Positions 54,101 to 61,531 of a stretch of 64,000 nt of DNA are shown one piece after another. The stretch is from Cymodocea nodosa. Taxonomy: Eukaryota; Streptophyta; Magnoliopsida; Alismatales; Cymodoceaceae. Under the pieces are notes generated by a model. The model was not told the DNA's origin. It did not search any database and saw only the letters and a program-made list of their open reading frames with translations. Location: NCBI GenBank assembly GCA_036874045.1, contig CM072345.1, positions 9,720,501 through 9,784,500 of the forward strand. Direction: 5' to 3'. Numbering within the stretch: the first letter of the stretch is position 1; every line of letters starts with the position of its first letter. The position numbers were made by a program, and so were the translations under genes.

Positions 54101-56493
54101 AATTGCAGATGGATGCATCTAATTAATGGGTTATGGCAAGTATATATATATCTTATGACACTACAACTACAGCAAATTATTCCACCACAGATCTACATGT
54201 CTCCTTCCTTTTGTAGATCTTGTTTCCGCTCATATTCTGTCCTTCTTGTTCAACCTTTCATCCTACCCTTCATTTTTGCTGACAAAATGAGGCGAGAGGA
54301 CCTGCCAGTCACCACTCCTGCACAACATGAATGCACAGATCTTGCCCCATCTCTTTAGGATTGCCCTCCACCATATGCAATTTGATGGCTCCTCGTGACA
54401 CCTTGAACTTGAGTCACCATCATTCCTACCAATCATTGTTTTGGTCCCCCACCCTCTTCTTGTCTGCCCTTTCCCTGATATAGGCATTTGGTAATCATGT
54501 CTGGAAGAGGGCTTGGTTCCATGTTCTTGGTCTTGAGTGGGATGGGTGAAAAGCTCCTCTTGTGAATGGACCAAGTGGCCGCTGACTCTTAGATTGAGAA
54601 ATATTACCACCACTACTGCCTTAGGCCATTATTGGTATACTGGTTGAAATGGTGTATTACACTAGTCTAATGTGTATTGCTCGACATGTGTGATATGTTG
54701 GTGGAGGCGTGCAACTTCTGCAATTGTCATGGGTAGCACATTCTTTCCTTTTCTTAAATTTTCCACTCTTTTCTCCCTCTAACTCCAGTCTACTGTGAAG
54801 TTCTACGTTATGTATTTTTCTTAATTCTCAAGATCAAGTCTTATTTTGATGATTTCTTACTTTCTTAGCTTATATATAAGATCATTCTATTGAGTTTTTT
54901 ATAAATTTCATATCTACAAAATTTTCCTTTTTTTTTCATTTTTTTTGTATTTGATTATTTTCAAATCGAATTGAGTATCTTTCATGAAATTGTATATAGC
55001 ATTTTTGTTATATAAATGGCTAAAATTTAGTTTTTAAGTTGTTTGATATGTGTATTTTACTTTTTCAAGTAGATTTCTTGATTTCATGGTTTCTATGCTT
55101 TTGCACCGTCTCCACCTATGCATCCATGAGTACTTGATACTATCCATTTTTCCCTAAGCAATCAATATTTTATGCCTGAAGCTTTTGTGCTATATTTTAT
55201 TATTCTCTCTATGTGTATCCGTAAATGTATCATTCTTTGTATTTTTATTATGCTCATATGCAAATCAGAATATCAACCGATGAACCTTTTCTTGCTTCAT
55301 TTGTTGGCCACACATATAATTGAGATTTGTGCACTCAACGGAAAAGAAAATATTTTTCATTCAACGAAAATGGTACTCAAATGCATGTCGTTTCCTTGTT
55401 TGTGACTATTTTCTTTTGCAAAACAGATTTCCCTTTTTTATATCAAAAGCTTAAAACTTTCCCTCTCCGTTCTGACCCAAAAGACTGGAATTTGAATGGA
55501 AAATATTTTTCTTTGGTTTCCACATATGTTAAGTACTTTGCTGGAGTTAAAGGTAAAATAAAATATTTTGCGTTCCCTTTGATTGAATACATTTATTTTA
55601 TTTAATTTCTTTGACACAAACACTTCCATAGTGTAAAATGCACGTGTTAGGATGTTAAGGGTCATTCTTTCTCTGAAATTTGTGATTTGTGAAAAAATCT
55701 ATATCATCTAGTGGTATAAGGTTGATGGATTCTGGCATGAGATGCCACCTGTTCAACTAGTCATACGTACTTATAATTTTAACTGAGGTTTGTTTGAGCT
55801 CGAAATCCTGTGATTTGACTTTGTATAGAAAGGAGGAGCCAAAAAAGCAAGCTATGTAGTTAATCTGGGTACATTACAACTGTAATTGTTGTACAAAAGT
55901 GGAACGTTTAGTTTATATTAGTTAAAATATGAGTAGGTAATATTTATTCAAATGAAAGGACGGGATGTGGTGTATGCCACAAAGTTTGCTATCTCTATTT
56001 CTGTAGAATTGTGGGTTTTCAGGTTTAGAATTTCTTTGATTTTCACTTTTAGGAATTTCTGAAAAATAGTGTTGATTTAATGGTATAATTGGCTGTTTCA
56101 TTTGTAGTAGAATAGTTGGTGAGTCATAATCCTTGATACATAGTGTCAAAATAAATTATGTATCTTCTCTCCTTTTTGGGGCAAAAATTGGAAATATTTT
56201 GACATTGTAGTTAAGATTATCAAGAAATTGAATTTTAATGCTGAGTGTGTTTCAAAAATGCTCCTTCATAAGTGACATTGTTTCTGAAGCAGGAAGATGT
56301 GGTAAACTGTGAGCCAGAAATTAGGACCTTTTACTTGTGTTTGCGGTCTTCACTAAAACTATATGGACCACTATTTTTTGTACCAAAATTTATTTTTCTT
56401 CATAGTTTATTACTCCATGTCAAATATCTTGCAGGTACATCAGAGACCTCCTCCTAAATCCTCCCCCATATGCAGTTGCTTCTGCGATTCAAG
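21070..56493 (+). CDS. MSH1: MSH1, organelle MutS homologue 1 (exons 1-13; 3' part not in window)
   Basis: MSH1 is the plant-specific MutS protein with a C-terminal GIY-YIG nuclease domain, targeted to plastids and mitochondria, where it suppresses recombination at short repeats. Thirteen exons encode 419 residues in register with the Arabidopsis and rice proteins as I recall them. The N-terminus MHWSIAKTVVSS is a presequence. Exons 2-4 carry KWWMEKM and LKEGTLNFDLLQFKSRFPREVLLCR; exon 5 has the MutS domain I motif GDFYEA (F145-x-E147, the mismatch-recognition pair); exons 6-9 have LRQTLDDL, KGRFISGHAHPGSPYVFGLAGVD and GISRSAKGYCMISVLETMK; exons 10-12 have WREFGEGGLLW and PLFLGTATQIGVIPTEGIPSLL; exon 13 has YIRDLLLNPPPY. 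Introns 5, 7, 8 and 12 are 4.8, 8.3, 8.4 and 5.5 kb and full of mobile elements. The ATPase and GIY-YIG domains are not here. See findings on the exon 14 problem. Confidence 0.96.
21554..21673. repeat. 65-bp direct duplication in MSH1 intron 1
   Basis: Copies at 21554-21608 and 21619-21673 share GACG..TAATGATATTATACGTACA, then TAGA.TAT.TAAG.TATTGCCA, with several differences. Confidence 0.85.
21911..22165. repeat. About 90-bp direct repeat pair in MSH1 intron 1
   Basis: Copies near 21911-21997 and 22078-22165 share AAGTCATTCCCTCTTTGCTT and TAGAGTATGCAACTT, and then ACTTGGTATACTTT. They are about 168 bp apart. Confidence 0.85.
22166..22782. other. Rest of MSH1 intron 1
   Basis: AT-rich intron sequence; nothing further recognised. 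Confidence 0.5.
22783..22918 (+). CDS. MSH1: MSH1 exon 2
   Basis: 136 nt complete Arg38 and encode residues 39-83, ending KWWME on a codon boundary; acceptor TTGCAG, donor GTGACT. Confidence 0.93.
23023..23120 (+). CDS. MSH1: MSH1 exon 3
   Basis: 98 nt, residues 84-115 plus two bases of Ser116: KMHMCRKPSAIQLVKRLKRS and LLGLDDSLKNG. Acceptor TTCACAG, donor GTGAGG. Confidence 0.95.
23628..23703 (+). CDS. MSH1: MSH1 exon 4
   Basis: 76 nt, residues 116-141, including LQFKSRFPREVLLCR. Acceptor TATGCAG, donor GTATGC. Confidence 0.96.
23755..23868. repeat. 57-bp tandem duplication in MSH1 intron 4
   Basis: GATTTTTGTTGCTCAATTG begins both copies (23755 and 23812), which run to ATAATATATT with only about two differences, so the duplication is fairly recent. 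Confidence 0.9.
24154..24237. repeat. Flanking direct repeat, left copy
   Basis: About 84 bp, AACAAAGTATAG... to ...AACTATATT, matching 25518-25603 in the same orientation with roughly eight differences. The two copies bracket the TRIM-like element. Confidence 0.88.
24239..25522 (-). mobile_element. Short non-autonomous LTR element (TRIM-like) in MSH1 intron 4
   Basis: Read on the minus strand: an LTR part at 25427-25522 ending in CACA, a primer-binding site TGGTATCAAAAC (initiator-Met tRNA type) at 25415-25426, an internal region of about 1 kb with no protein domain, a purine-rich tract AACTTGAAAGGGAGTG, and an LTR at 24239-24396 (158 bp, TGTTAG...CCACA). The LTRs share a TATA-like CTCTATATATAG. 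The element is incomplete. Unusually, it is flanked by about 85-bp direct repeats. Confidence 0.75.
25518..25603. repeat. Flanking direct repeat, right copy
   Basis: Right-hand counterpart of 24154-24237; both contain TTTACATGAAATTTAGAATC followed by CTTAGTTTTTAATAT. Confidence 0.88.
25948..26067 (+). CDS. MSH1: MSH1 exon 5
   Basis: 120 nt, residues 142-181: the MutS I start with GDFYEAIGFDA and LNPFGGLRTDSIPKAGCPVM. Both ends are phase 0. Confidence 0.97.
26380..26890. other. Repeat-like stretch in MSH1 intron 5
   Basis: Phrases such as CTTGTTTATTTAAA, GACTCATTTATAAT.TGAGT and AGTCAAGCT recur at 26540-26600 and 26770-26850. This looks like remnants of an interspersed repeat; family not identified. 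Confidence 0.4.
27000..27310 (-). mobile_element. Fragment of an LTR element related to the TRIM-like element
   Basis: The 27235-27310 part resembles the LTR at 24239 (GACCTCTATATATAGAGG, then a TACAT...GAGA block and AATGTGGGAC). The adjacent 27000-27210 resembles internal sequence. Old and incomplete. Confidence 0.5.
27721..28014. repeat. Tandem duplication with G-tracts in MSH1 intron 5
   Basis: Copies at 27721-27848 and 27859-28014 share ATTGGTGTTTCACTAAGTGG, a run of 7-10 G, GGTATGATATATCTATCAAG and TTTCTGCATATAGGTTTTGT. The second copy carries an extra TATCTAAATATTCATAAACG. Confidence 0.92.
28015..29096. other. MSH1 intron 5, unclassified part
   Basis: No gene or element recognised; the 67-codon open frame at 28768 resembles nothing known to me. 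Confidence 0.45.
29097..29732. mobile_element. Non-autonomous hAT-like DNA transposon
   Basis: The ends are inverted: TGTGTTTGATA at 29098-29108 and TATCAAACACA at 29722-29732. Subterminal GAGCT/AGCTC motifs crowd both ends, and the middle is AT-rich without coding capacity. Flanking octamers GACAAAGG and GTCAAAGA match at six of eight positions, as expected for an 8-bp hAT target duplication. Confidence 0.62.
29733..30787. other. MSH1 intron 5, last part
   Basis: AT-rich. Several loosely repeated phrases (ATTGACCAT, GATTGACTG, GATTGATTA) occur at 29975-30180. A short CA repeat lies at 30537-30553. No gene recognised. Confidence 0.45.
30788..30837 (+). pseudogene. Decayed tandem copy of MSH1 exon 6
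   Basis: TTGCAGAATTTGTATCTGAG followed by CTTGGATGACTTGACATG mirrors the acceptor and body of exon 6, 52 bp downstream. It has about a dozen substitutions, one extra base and a TGA in the shifted frame, so it cannot serve as a coding exon. Confidence 0.8.
30843..30890 (+). CDS. MSH1: MSH1 exon 6
   Basis: 48 nt, residues 182-197 (NLRQTLDDLTCNGFSV). Acceptor TTTTTGCAG, donor GTAAGT. A decayed copy of this exon with its acceptor lies immediately upstream (30788-30837). Confidence 0.97.
31624..31688 (+). CDS. MSH1: MSH1 exon 7
   Basis: 65 nt, residues 198-218 plus two bases: CIVEEVLGPTQARSRKGRFI. Acceptor GTTTAG, donor GTAATA. Confidence 0.97.
31960..34780 (-). mobile_element. L1-type LINE remnant in MSH1 intron 7
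   Basis: Read on the minus strand the parts are in L1 order. An endonuclease end (LDRVFNKSNWDDCYLDSHV, then VTFNHAPFPLS) lies near 34276-34470, with likely more endonuclease up to about 34760. A reverse transcriptase piece (EEKAYDSVWKLLKVGKM and CQWLPYKGNFIVPKDCDGKS) is at 33284-33526. A C-terminal piece (GIPTYRCLQFCYQQETRIWH) is at 32006-32257. Frames are broken throughout. Confidence 0.75.
35155..35290. other. Repeat-like GC-richer segment in MSH1 intron 7
   Basis: Wording such as TGGTCTGGCCCAACATTGG... and GTTGATTTACACCTCTAC resembles a common plant repeat tail; the family is not certain. Confidence 0.3.
35540..37030 (+). mobile_element. L1-type LINE remnant (plus strand)
   Basis: A reverse transcriptase core is recognisable at about 35580-35735 (VEVFNRM, then LQYANDTIIFF, the FADDT box with Asn for Asp). 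It is followed by about 1.2 kb of decayed downstream LINE coding sequence. Many stops and frame changes; older than the L1 copies at 41.6 and 51.5 kb. Confidence 0.6.
37440..38067 (-). mobile_element. TRIM-like LTR element part with a 93-bp LTR
   Basis: On the minus strand 38067-37975 reads TGTTAGGTAAATG...CTTCACA and contains a TATAAATA box. It is followed directly by TGGCACCAGAGC, which resembles the initiator-Met tRNA primer-binding site. The GC-rich region to about 37440 is its presumed internal part; no second LTR was found. Open frames across it are not recognised proteins. It is incomplete. Confidence 0.6.
38068..39940. other. Rest of MSH1 intron 7
   Basis: About 1.9 kb with no recognised element; open frames of up to 92 codons here match nothing I know. 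Confidence 0.45.
39941..40026 (+). CDS. MSH1: MSH1 exon 8
   Basis: 86 nt, residues 219-247 plus one base: HAHPGSPYVFGLAGVDDDVD and FPEPMPVV. Acceptor CTTACAG, donor GTATGG. Confidence 0.97.
40272..40504. mobile_element. Possible MITE with 24-bp inverted ends
   Basis: GAATTGAGATCCTCTCCAAT at the left and the complement of the right end, GAATTTGGATACTATCCAAT, match at about 17 of 24 positions. The style is common in plant Mutator-like MITEs. No clear target duplication seen. Confidence 0.4.
40505..41190. other. MSH1 intron 8, unclassified part
   Basis: AT-rich; nothing recognised. Confidence 0.45.
41655..43098 (+). mobile_element. L1-type LINE 3' part with RNase H domain
   Basis: The order is the zinc-finger/C-terminal region of a plant L1 ORF2 (DDFTWIGTPDENISVKAAWEAV, IWNKYLPTISVFL) at about 41890-42060, then LELNLRNQADWRHFVQHS-like sequence. 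An RNase H domain follows at 42535-42700 (LGLNIDGAVSTDGKIVGGGV), then a 3' UTR ending ATGAGGGATATTATATTAAA plus an A-run at 43098. The same family as the copy at 51.4-53.5 kb. Sequence from 41190 may also belong to it. Truncated at its 5' end and frame-broken. Confidence 0.75.
43400..47150 (-). mobile_element. Copia LTR-retrotransposon fossil, nearly full internal region
   Basis: Minus orientation, in MSH1 intron 8. Parts in order: gag end near 47010-46800, protease near 46780, integrase about 46270-45650, reverse transcriptase about 45070-44240, RNase H ending near 43673, a purine tract AACTTGAGGGAGAGTG, and an LTR starting TGTCAAAAAG at 43665 and running left to an unclear end. No matching upstream LTR was found. 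It is broken in many places and old. Confidence 0.85.
47191..47239. repeat. Near-perfect hairpin
   Basis: Arms 47191-47212 (GGTAACTATAAAAACTTTAT...) and 47218-47239 are inverted copies of 22 bp with one mismatch around a 5-base loop. An outer pair GGACAGGTAAC / GTTACCTGTCC (47186-47196 and 47289-47299) and a small hairpin CCTAGAGA-GCTA-TCTCTAGG at 47255-47274 lie in the same stretch. Confidence 0.9.
47400..48416. other. Last part of MSH1 intron 8
   Basis: AT-rich intron DNA; no gene or element recognised. Confidence 0.45.
48417..48581 (+). CDS. MSH1: MSH1 exon 9
   Basis: 165 nt, residues 248-302 plus one base: ISRSAKGYCMISVLETMK through LFLHTSLRKSTS. Acceptor CCCACAG, donor GTCTAA (weak but in phase). 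Confidence 0.96.
48676..48785 (+). CDS. MSH1: MSH1 exon 10
   Basis: 110 nt, residues 303-339: ACRWREFGEGGLLWAECKG through VEILCK. Acceptor CTTCAAG, donor GTTTGC. Intron 9 is only 94 bp. Confidence 0.96.
49095..49835 (+). mobile_element. RTE-type LINE fragment in MSH1 intron 10
   Basis: Reading frames give TQHRLLVLDA, NLRIRGENLKGEKK and LWNGMTTCIKKLLRK. Further on come IRNEEARVLVKESEIND and YYSKLFDES, in the order found between endonuclease and reverse transcriptase of plant RTE LINEs. The RT core itself is missing after SKLFDES. Frames are broken and both ends truncated. Confidence 0.75.
49864..50047. mobile_element. Foldback MITE
   Basis: Two arms of about 85 bp (49864-49949 and 49961-50047) are inverted copies around a short loop; the inner part ATTAAATTACATAAATTTA is perfect. 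The outer end reads about GYCATAATCC..A..CGTGTTGGCCA. Lies just beyond the RTE fragment. Family not assigned. Confidence 0.8.
50048..50722. other. Last part of MSH1 intron 10
   Basis: AT-rich; nothing recognised. Confidence 0.45.
50723..50828 (+). CDS. MSH1: MSH1 exon 11
   Basis: 106 nt, residues 340-374 plus one base: VREIYGLDHDATFRNVTM and QPLFLGTATQI. Acceptor TTCTAG, donor GTCAGT. Confidence 0.96.
50905..50980 (+). CDS. MSH1: MSH1 exon 12
   Basis: 76 nt, residues 375-399 plus two bases: GVIPTEGIPSLLNVLLPSNC and VGLPA. Intron 11 before it is 76 bp, close to the plant minimum. Confidence 0.96.
51430..53540 (+). mobile_element. L1-type LINE 3' half with RNase H domain
   Basis: In MSH1 intron 12. 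A reverse transcriptase core is at about 51660-51720 (SNLLYVDDTIFFLNG) and the following region runs to 51950. The zinc-finger region is at about 52250-52500, KLGLNLRNQDDWKLFVQQT at 52570, and NILWQCWKERCSMIYENRN at 52690. RNase H runs from 52920 to about 53330 (LNMDGAVNLEG, CHVHREANCVADALAKAG). The 3' UTR ends in an A-rich tail at 53517-53540. 5' truncated, with frame breaks. Confidence 0.8.
53541..55694. other. MSH1 intron 12, unclassified part
   Basis: About 2.1 kb. The stretch 54110-54620 is less AT-rich and has an open frame of 116 codons on the minus strand, with no recognisable family. Nothing else supported. Confidence 0.4.
55695..55900 (+). mobile_element. Possible tRNA-derived SINE fragment
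   Basis: TAGTGGTATAAGG (55709-55721) resembles a pol III A box and GTTCAACTA (55751-55759) a B box, at tRNA-like spacing. No tail or target duplication could be fixed. Confidence 0.25.
56435..56493 (+). CDS. MSH1: MSH1 exon 13
   Basis: 59 nt, residues 400-419 plus one base: LYIRDLLLNPPPYAVASAIQ. Acceptor CTTGCAG, donor GTGAAT. It follows a 5.5-kb intron. Confidence 0.95.
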
Positions 56494-56644
56494 GTGAATC
56501 TGTTTTTGAAGTCTTCTTCTAATCTCCAATAATGGTAGCATCATAAGTTGATATACACTTGAGTCCTCATAACATGAAAAGTCTGTTTGTTTCTTAGGAT
56601 GTGGCGCGGCAGGGAACTATAACTATTTTTTTGCCTGTGTGCAG

Positions 56645-56665
56645 ATGCTTGTCAACAATTGTAAA
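56645..56665 (+). CDS. MSH1: Possible start of MSH1 exon 14 with an early stop
   Basis: After a good acceptor (TTTGCCTGTGTGCAG) and in the right phase the frame reads DACQQL and then TAA. Known MSH1 proteins continue here with (E/D)(A/T)C(K/R)LM. The match to the expected exon start is striking but short, and no continuation is visible to the right. Either the gene is broken here or the true exon 14 lies beyond the window. Confidence 0.35.
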
Positions 56666-56699
56666 TAATGTTTTATTCCTTGTATATTTTTCTGTAGAC

Positions 56700-57640
56700 A
56701 CGTACAGGAATTTTTTTATGTTGGCACCTAATATTTTTAATTATTTTATTTTGAAGAGAAAAATCTAAATATATGATATGATGTGATGTGATATTTATTA
56801 ACATTTTACCTTAATATGAGTTGTATGTGTTATTATTTTTAATTTAAATATCAATGGTTGGTATTTAACATAACTTGTTTAATTTTAAGACCTTTAGATC
56901 AAGGGTCAATAAATATTTGATTTAAATAAAAATTTCATGGCCTATTTATAATCTAATAGTAATCTAATAATCAAATCTATATGGTTAGTTTTCTCCATTT
57001 ATTTATGCATAAAAATGAGGATGTCTACATGAATATTTACTACAGGAAAATTTGATCCTACTTTTTTATTAGCCATACTGGCCCAATCATCATAAATTTT
57101 TAAGAAAGTGGCAAATTGGTGCTTTGTTAAATTGTTAATTGGATTTATTAGGTTTATGAAAGTGGTTATACATTCTTCTATACTTGAGGTAATCATTTGA
57201 TAAATTTGAAGTGCTCAAAATTTTTATTGACATTGAGTAGGTTAAGAGGTGTTAACTAATCACTGAAATTGGATATAAATAGTTTTATATAAGACTAAAT
57301 AAAGCATTTTAGAAGTTATAATCATGGCTATTAGGGCTTTCAATTTTGTTAGTTTACCAGATACACAACTTGTTTCTTACTTTATTTAAGAAGATGCAAG
57401 TAGGGAAAAAAAGTATGCATTTGATAACAATAGCATTTATCAACTAATATTTTTTAGACATTATATGCATCTATTATTGATGAATTGTGAAGTATCTTCT
57501 CTTCATATATGGGTGAAGGTTTTCTTCTCACTTTCATTGTACTATTATTTCGACATTTTTTCCAACTTGTTACCTTATTAGGTTCTACAAGTGTCTTTGT
57601 TGTTTGATTGTATAAATGTGTTAATACGTGGGAATTTATT
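56700..57640. other. AT-rich stretch right of the last MSH1 exon
   Basis: No coding region and no recognised element. Whether it is MSH1 intron or 3' flank depends on the exon 14 question. Confidence 0.4.
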
Positions 57641-59180
57641 AACAAATCATATGACCTTTATATATAAATGTTACATAGAGGAGAAAAATTCAAATTAAGT
57701 AATATAGGACTAAACCCATATGTACGACATAATAATTGTCACATTCTCTCTTAAGCTAAAGTATATATATTGATCATACCTAACTTGTTACACAAAGTAT
57801 TGGCAGACCTAACATTCAACCCTTTAGTAAAAAATCAGCCAAAAAACTACTTGAACAGTATTTGGAGTTGATATGATTTGGTGCATGAACATATCTTTGT
57901 TTATAAATTGCTTTCTTTAAGTGCCATATCTTGTTCTCTCTCCCAAGTTACATATCCAAGAGGTTCCTCTATCAATATCTACTCATGCAAATTGTCATAA
58001 AGAAAAACATTCTTTACATCAAGTTGGTGTATCTACCAAGACTAATGTACTATGATTGATAATAATATTTTGATTGAGTTTTAGTATAGTTGATGCCATT
58101 TTTTTGGATAAATTCTTTAGCGACTAGTTGTGCTATGTAGTGATCGATAGTTCCATCAAATTTATGCTTCACCATATGTATCCATTTTAAGGACACTAGC
58201 ATTTGCATGTTAGGTGGCTAACTCTCACACGCCTTGAAAAATGAGAGTAGACATTTTCTCATCTGTGATTGTCTTTGAATGTGAAAATTGAAGTGCCTCT
58301 TAATGATTGTTGGGAGTAGTCTTTGTGGAAATGGATATGGAAAGGGCTTGAAAGGTAGAAGTTAATTGATGATAGGATACAAAATTTGATAATGGATGCT
58401 TGGCACAAGTGTGTTTACCTTTTTGTGGGACAATAGGATGCTTAAAGGAAGATGGTGTGGCTTAGGTGGATATATAGCTGTGGTTGTAGGTAGTTTATGT
58501 GGAGAGGTTGGTTATGTTTCTTGGTGTCGATGATATACCTACAATGGATGCTGCTTATTTAGCCTTAATGTGCCATTGTCTTTATTTTGAGTTGGCAAGT
58601 AAATAGGAACAAGAAGAGGAAGATTGTGAATTGAAGTAACGGTAGATTCAAAATATGAGTAGGACTTAAAAAAAGTGACATCATTAGACACTAGATAGCA
58701 CTTACTAGGGAGATGAAAACATCTATACCCTTGTTGTGTTTTGGATTACCTCTTAAAGATACTTGACAAATCATAGGATTGCCTATCTAGATTTAAAGAT
58801 AAATCTTGAATAAAGGCAACTTATCCAAAAACATTTAGTGGGAGATAGAAAAGGTGAACACTCGGATGAGGGGGAGAACCCTTTTCAATGGCATTGGAAG
58901 GCTAAAAAAGGGCCTACTGTTGGTGGTGGGTTCTATAGTGTCCATAGATGGCAATGCAAGATCTTACTAGAACCATGGAGGTTGGCAGACCTGGGTAGGT
59001 TGTTGGTAGTGGTGGGAGAAGATAGGATGTTGGTGGTTGGAAACCCTAGGATTGTCTCTTGTGCTATAATACCATGTGAGAACACAAGAGAGAGGTGGAA
59101 ATGATTGATCATTGACAAAATATAAGACTTTTATGTATAGAGACAGTTAATGTATTGTAATGGATCATTATATGGATCCT
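57640..59180 (-). mobile_element. Copia-type LTR fossil (minus strand)
   Basis: An LTR-like part at about 57645-57760 resembles those at 24239 and 27235. Antisense reverse transcriptase/integrase remnants follow at 57930-58800. The upstream LTR begins near 59073 and runs right, preceded on the minus strand by a primer-binding-site-like TGGTATTATAGC. Old and broken in many places. Confidence 0.65.
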
Positions 59181-61531
59181 AGGATTCATTTATCTCTTGT
59201 ACTTATATGGGTGCTTAACCCTAATTAGATGTTAACGCTAATCACATCTTCCTCTCCACCTTCTTCTTCAACCTCTAATAACTTGGCATCAGAGCTAGAC
59301 ACTTGATTAGGGCCTTTGATTTTTCCATCTTGTGACAAGAACAGATGGAAATCTTAGTTTCTATATTGTGCACTTTCGTGGTTCACTTCACACATGCATG
59401 TTTGTGGTTCACTTCGCATGTGTGGGTTTTGTGTTTGCATTCATGTCTACATTGCAATTGCTGTTAATCTGGCTAGCCTTGACCTTGACATTGCATCATA
59501 GATTTGAGGATAAGTTTTGGGTGTCGATACAATGTCAGATTTAGTTGAAACTTTTGCCAAGGTGATGTGCATCTCAACTTTGATTTATTTCGTGTCAATG
59601 ACAATATTTACAGATTAGTCTGCCTTGTTTGCTTCTGGTGGACGTGGTCATGGTCGTAATACAAGAGAACGTAATGATCGCTAGTGACCAAAATATCATT
59701 GGTGTGGCAAACATGGACACAAATCAAAAAAATGCTAGGACAAGTTTCCACGTTTAAGACATTCTCAACATACTAATGCTAGCTTGGAAACTACGTCTAT
59801 CGTCTCCAATTACAGGGACAAAATTCTACTACCATGAATGCTCAAGCATTTTCCTCACTTCTAGGTACAAGCACCACTTTGATTGCATTCGATAGTGAGC
59901 CCTGGACAATAAATTTTGGGGCATCTTCTCACATTTTAGATAATTCCACTCTATTTAACTGTCTATTGTGCACGACAAGACCTTTGTGACTATAGTTAAT
60001 GATCATTCATATTCTATATTTGAAAAGGGGGACATCCAAACCTTTTCTTAGATAAAGTTGAATGATGTCCCTTATGCTTTTGATTTTTTTTTAATCTCTT
60101 ATCCATTAGTGCCCTTACTATTCAACTATAATATTCAATTACTTTCTTTCCTTTTCATGTTACTTTTCAAGACTTGTAGGCAAGGTGGATGATTGGTTTG
60201 GAGCATAGACCATAATTGTATGGAGCATACCTACTGGTTCATGATTAGATATCTTATAGTTTGATTGCATGTATGTCTAACACAAATTTTTCTCTTTTGT
60301 GACACTATCATCTTGGTCATCCATCATGGGAAAAACTTCATCAGGTCATACCATGGGTTTCTGTCTCTCCTTTTACTTGTAAATTTTGTCAACTTGGGAA
60401 GCACACCTATGCCTCCTTCAAAAGTTACATATTGTGTCGTCTAATCATATGTTTGATCTTGTTCACTACAACATCTAGGGTTCTAGTAGGGTTGTCTATT
60501 TTTGGTTACAAATATTATGTTGTGTTTGTTGATGATTATTCTTGTATAACTTGAGTTTATTTGTTTAAAAGATCGTTGTAGTGTTCTTAATGTTTTCAAG
60601 GATTTCCTTGTAAAAATAAAAAATTAATTTTTTGTGTGTTCAAAAATCTTGTGCACTTATAATGATTTAGAATTTATACAAATAGACTTTCAAATTACTT
60701 GTTTTTCTCTTGGTATTATTCCTGAGACTACTTATCCTCATACATCATAACAAAATGATATTGCTGAACATAAACATCGTCACGCCTTTGATGTTGGCTA
60801 CGTCATTATGTTGTAGATGTGTGTTCCTAAGTTTTTGTAGTTTGACAGAATTCTCTCTTTCGTTTACTTGATCAATCAAATGACTTTTACATCCTTGGGG
60901 GGAGCTATTCTTTTTCATTGTCTTTATCTTGAAGGAGAATTATTTCTTATTACCCTGAATGTGTTTGGGTGCATTACTTTTGTTCAAGATTTCACTCCTA
61001 ATTTTGATAAATTATGTGCTTGTGTAATAAAATAGTTCTTTATTAGTTACTCTCATACTTAAAATAGATATCATCTTTATAATCTCCCTGTTCATTGATA
61101 TTTTACCTTTAGGGATGTTACCTTTTTTAAATCTAAATTTTATTATGATAGTGGAGTAGATCCTTCACCCTCTATCGAGGTTGCACCCACTTCTTCCTCT
61201 CCATTACCTATCAAAGTTGTTAGTGGTTAGACTCCTTGTGTCACACTCTTTAAAGAACCTTTTGTGTAGTGTAATACAAATCAACCAACATTACATATGT
61301 ATGGTCGTCAACCACAGGCTCTTTTTACCACTACCACACCATCTTCTACTTTTGATAGTGAGTTTGACTCCCTCTCTACTTGTTCATGCCCACTAACCTC
61401 GGACGATATTCCTATTGCATTAAGGTAGGGAACCTACTCTTATACCTAACATCCCTTATCGAATGTTTCCTATGCTAACTTTAATCTCAATTTTTGCCAT
61501 TATATATTTTTTTAATTTTTTATGATCCTCA

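Noticed and set aside
54263-54613. 116-codon minus-strand open frame in MSH1 intron 12
   Set aside because: No recognisable domain, no splice context, and surrounded by repeat-like DNA.
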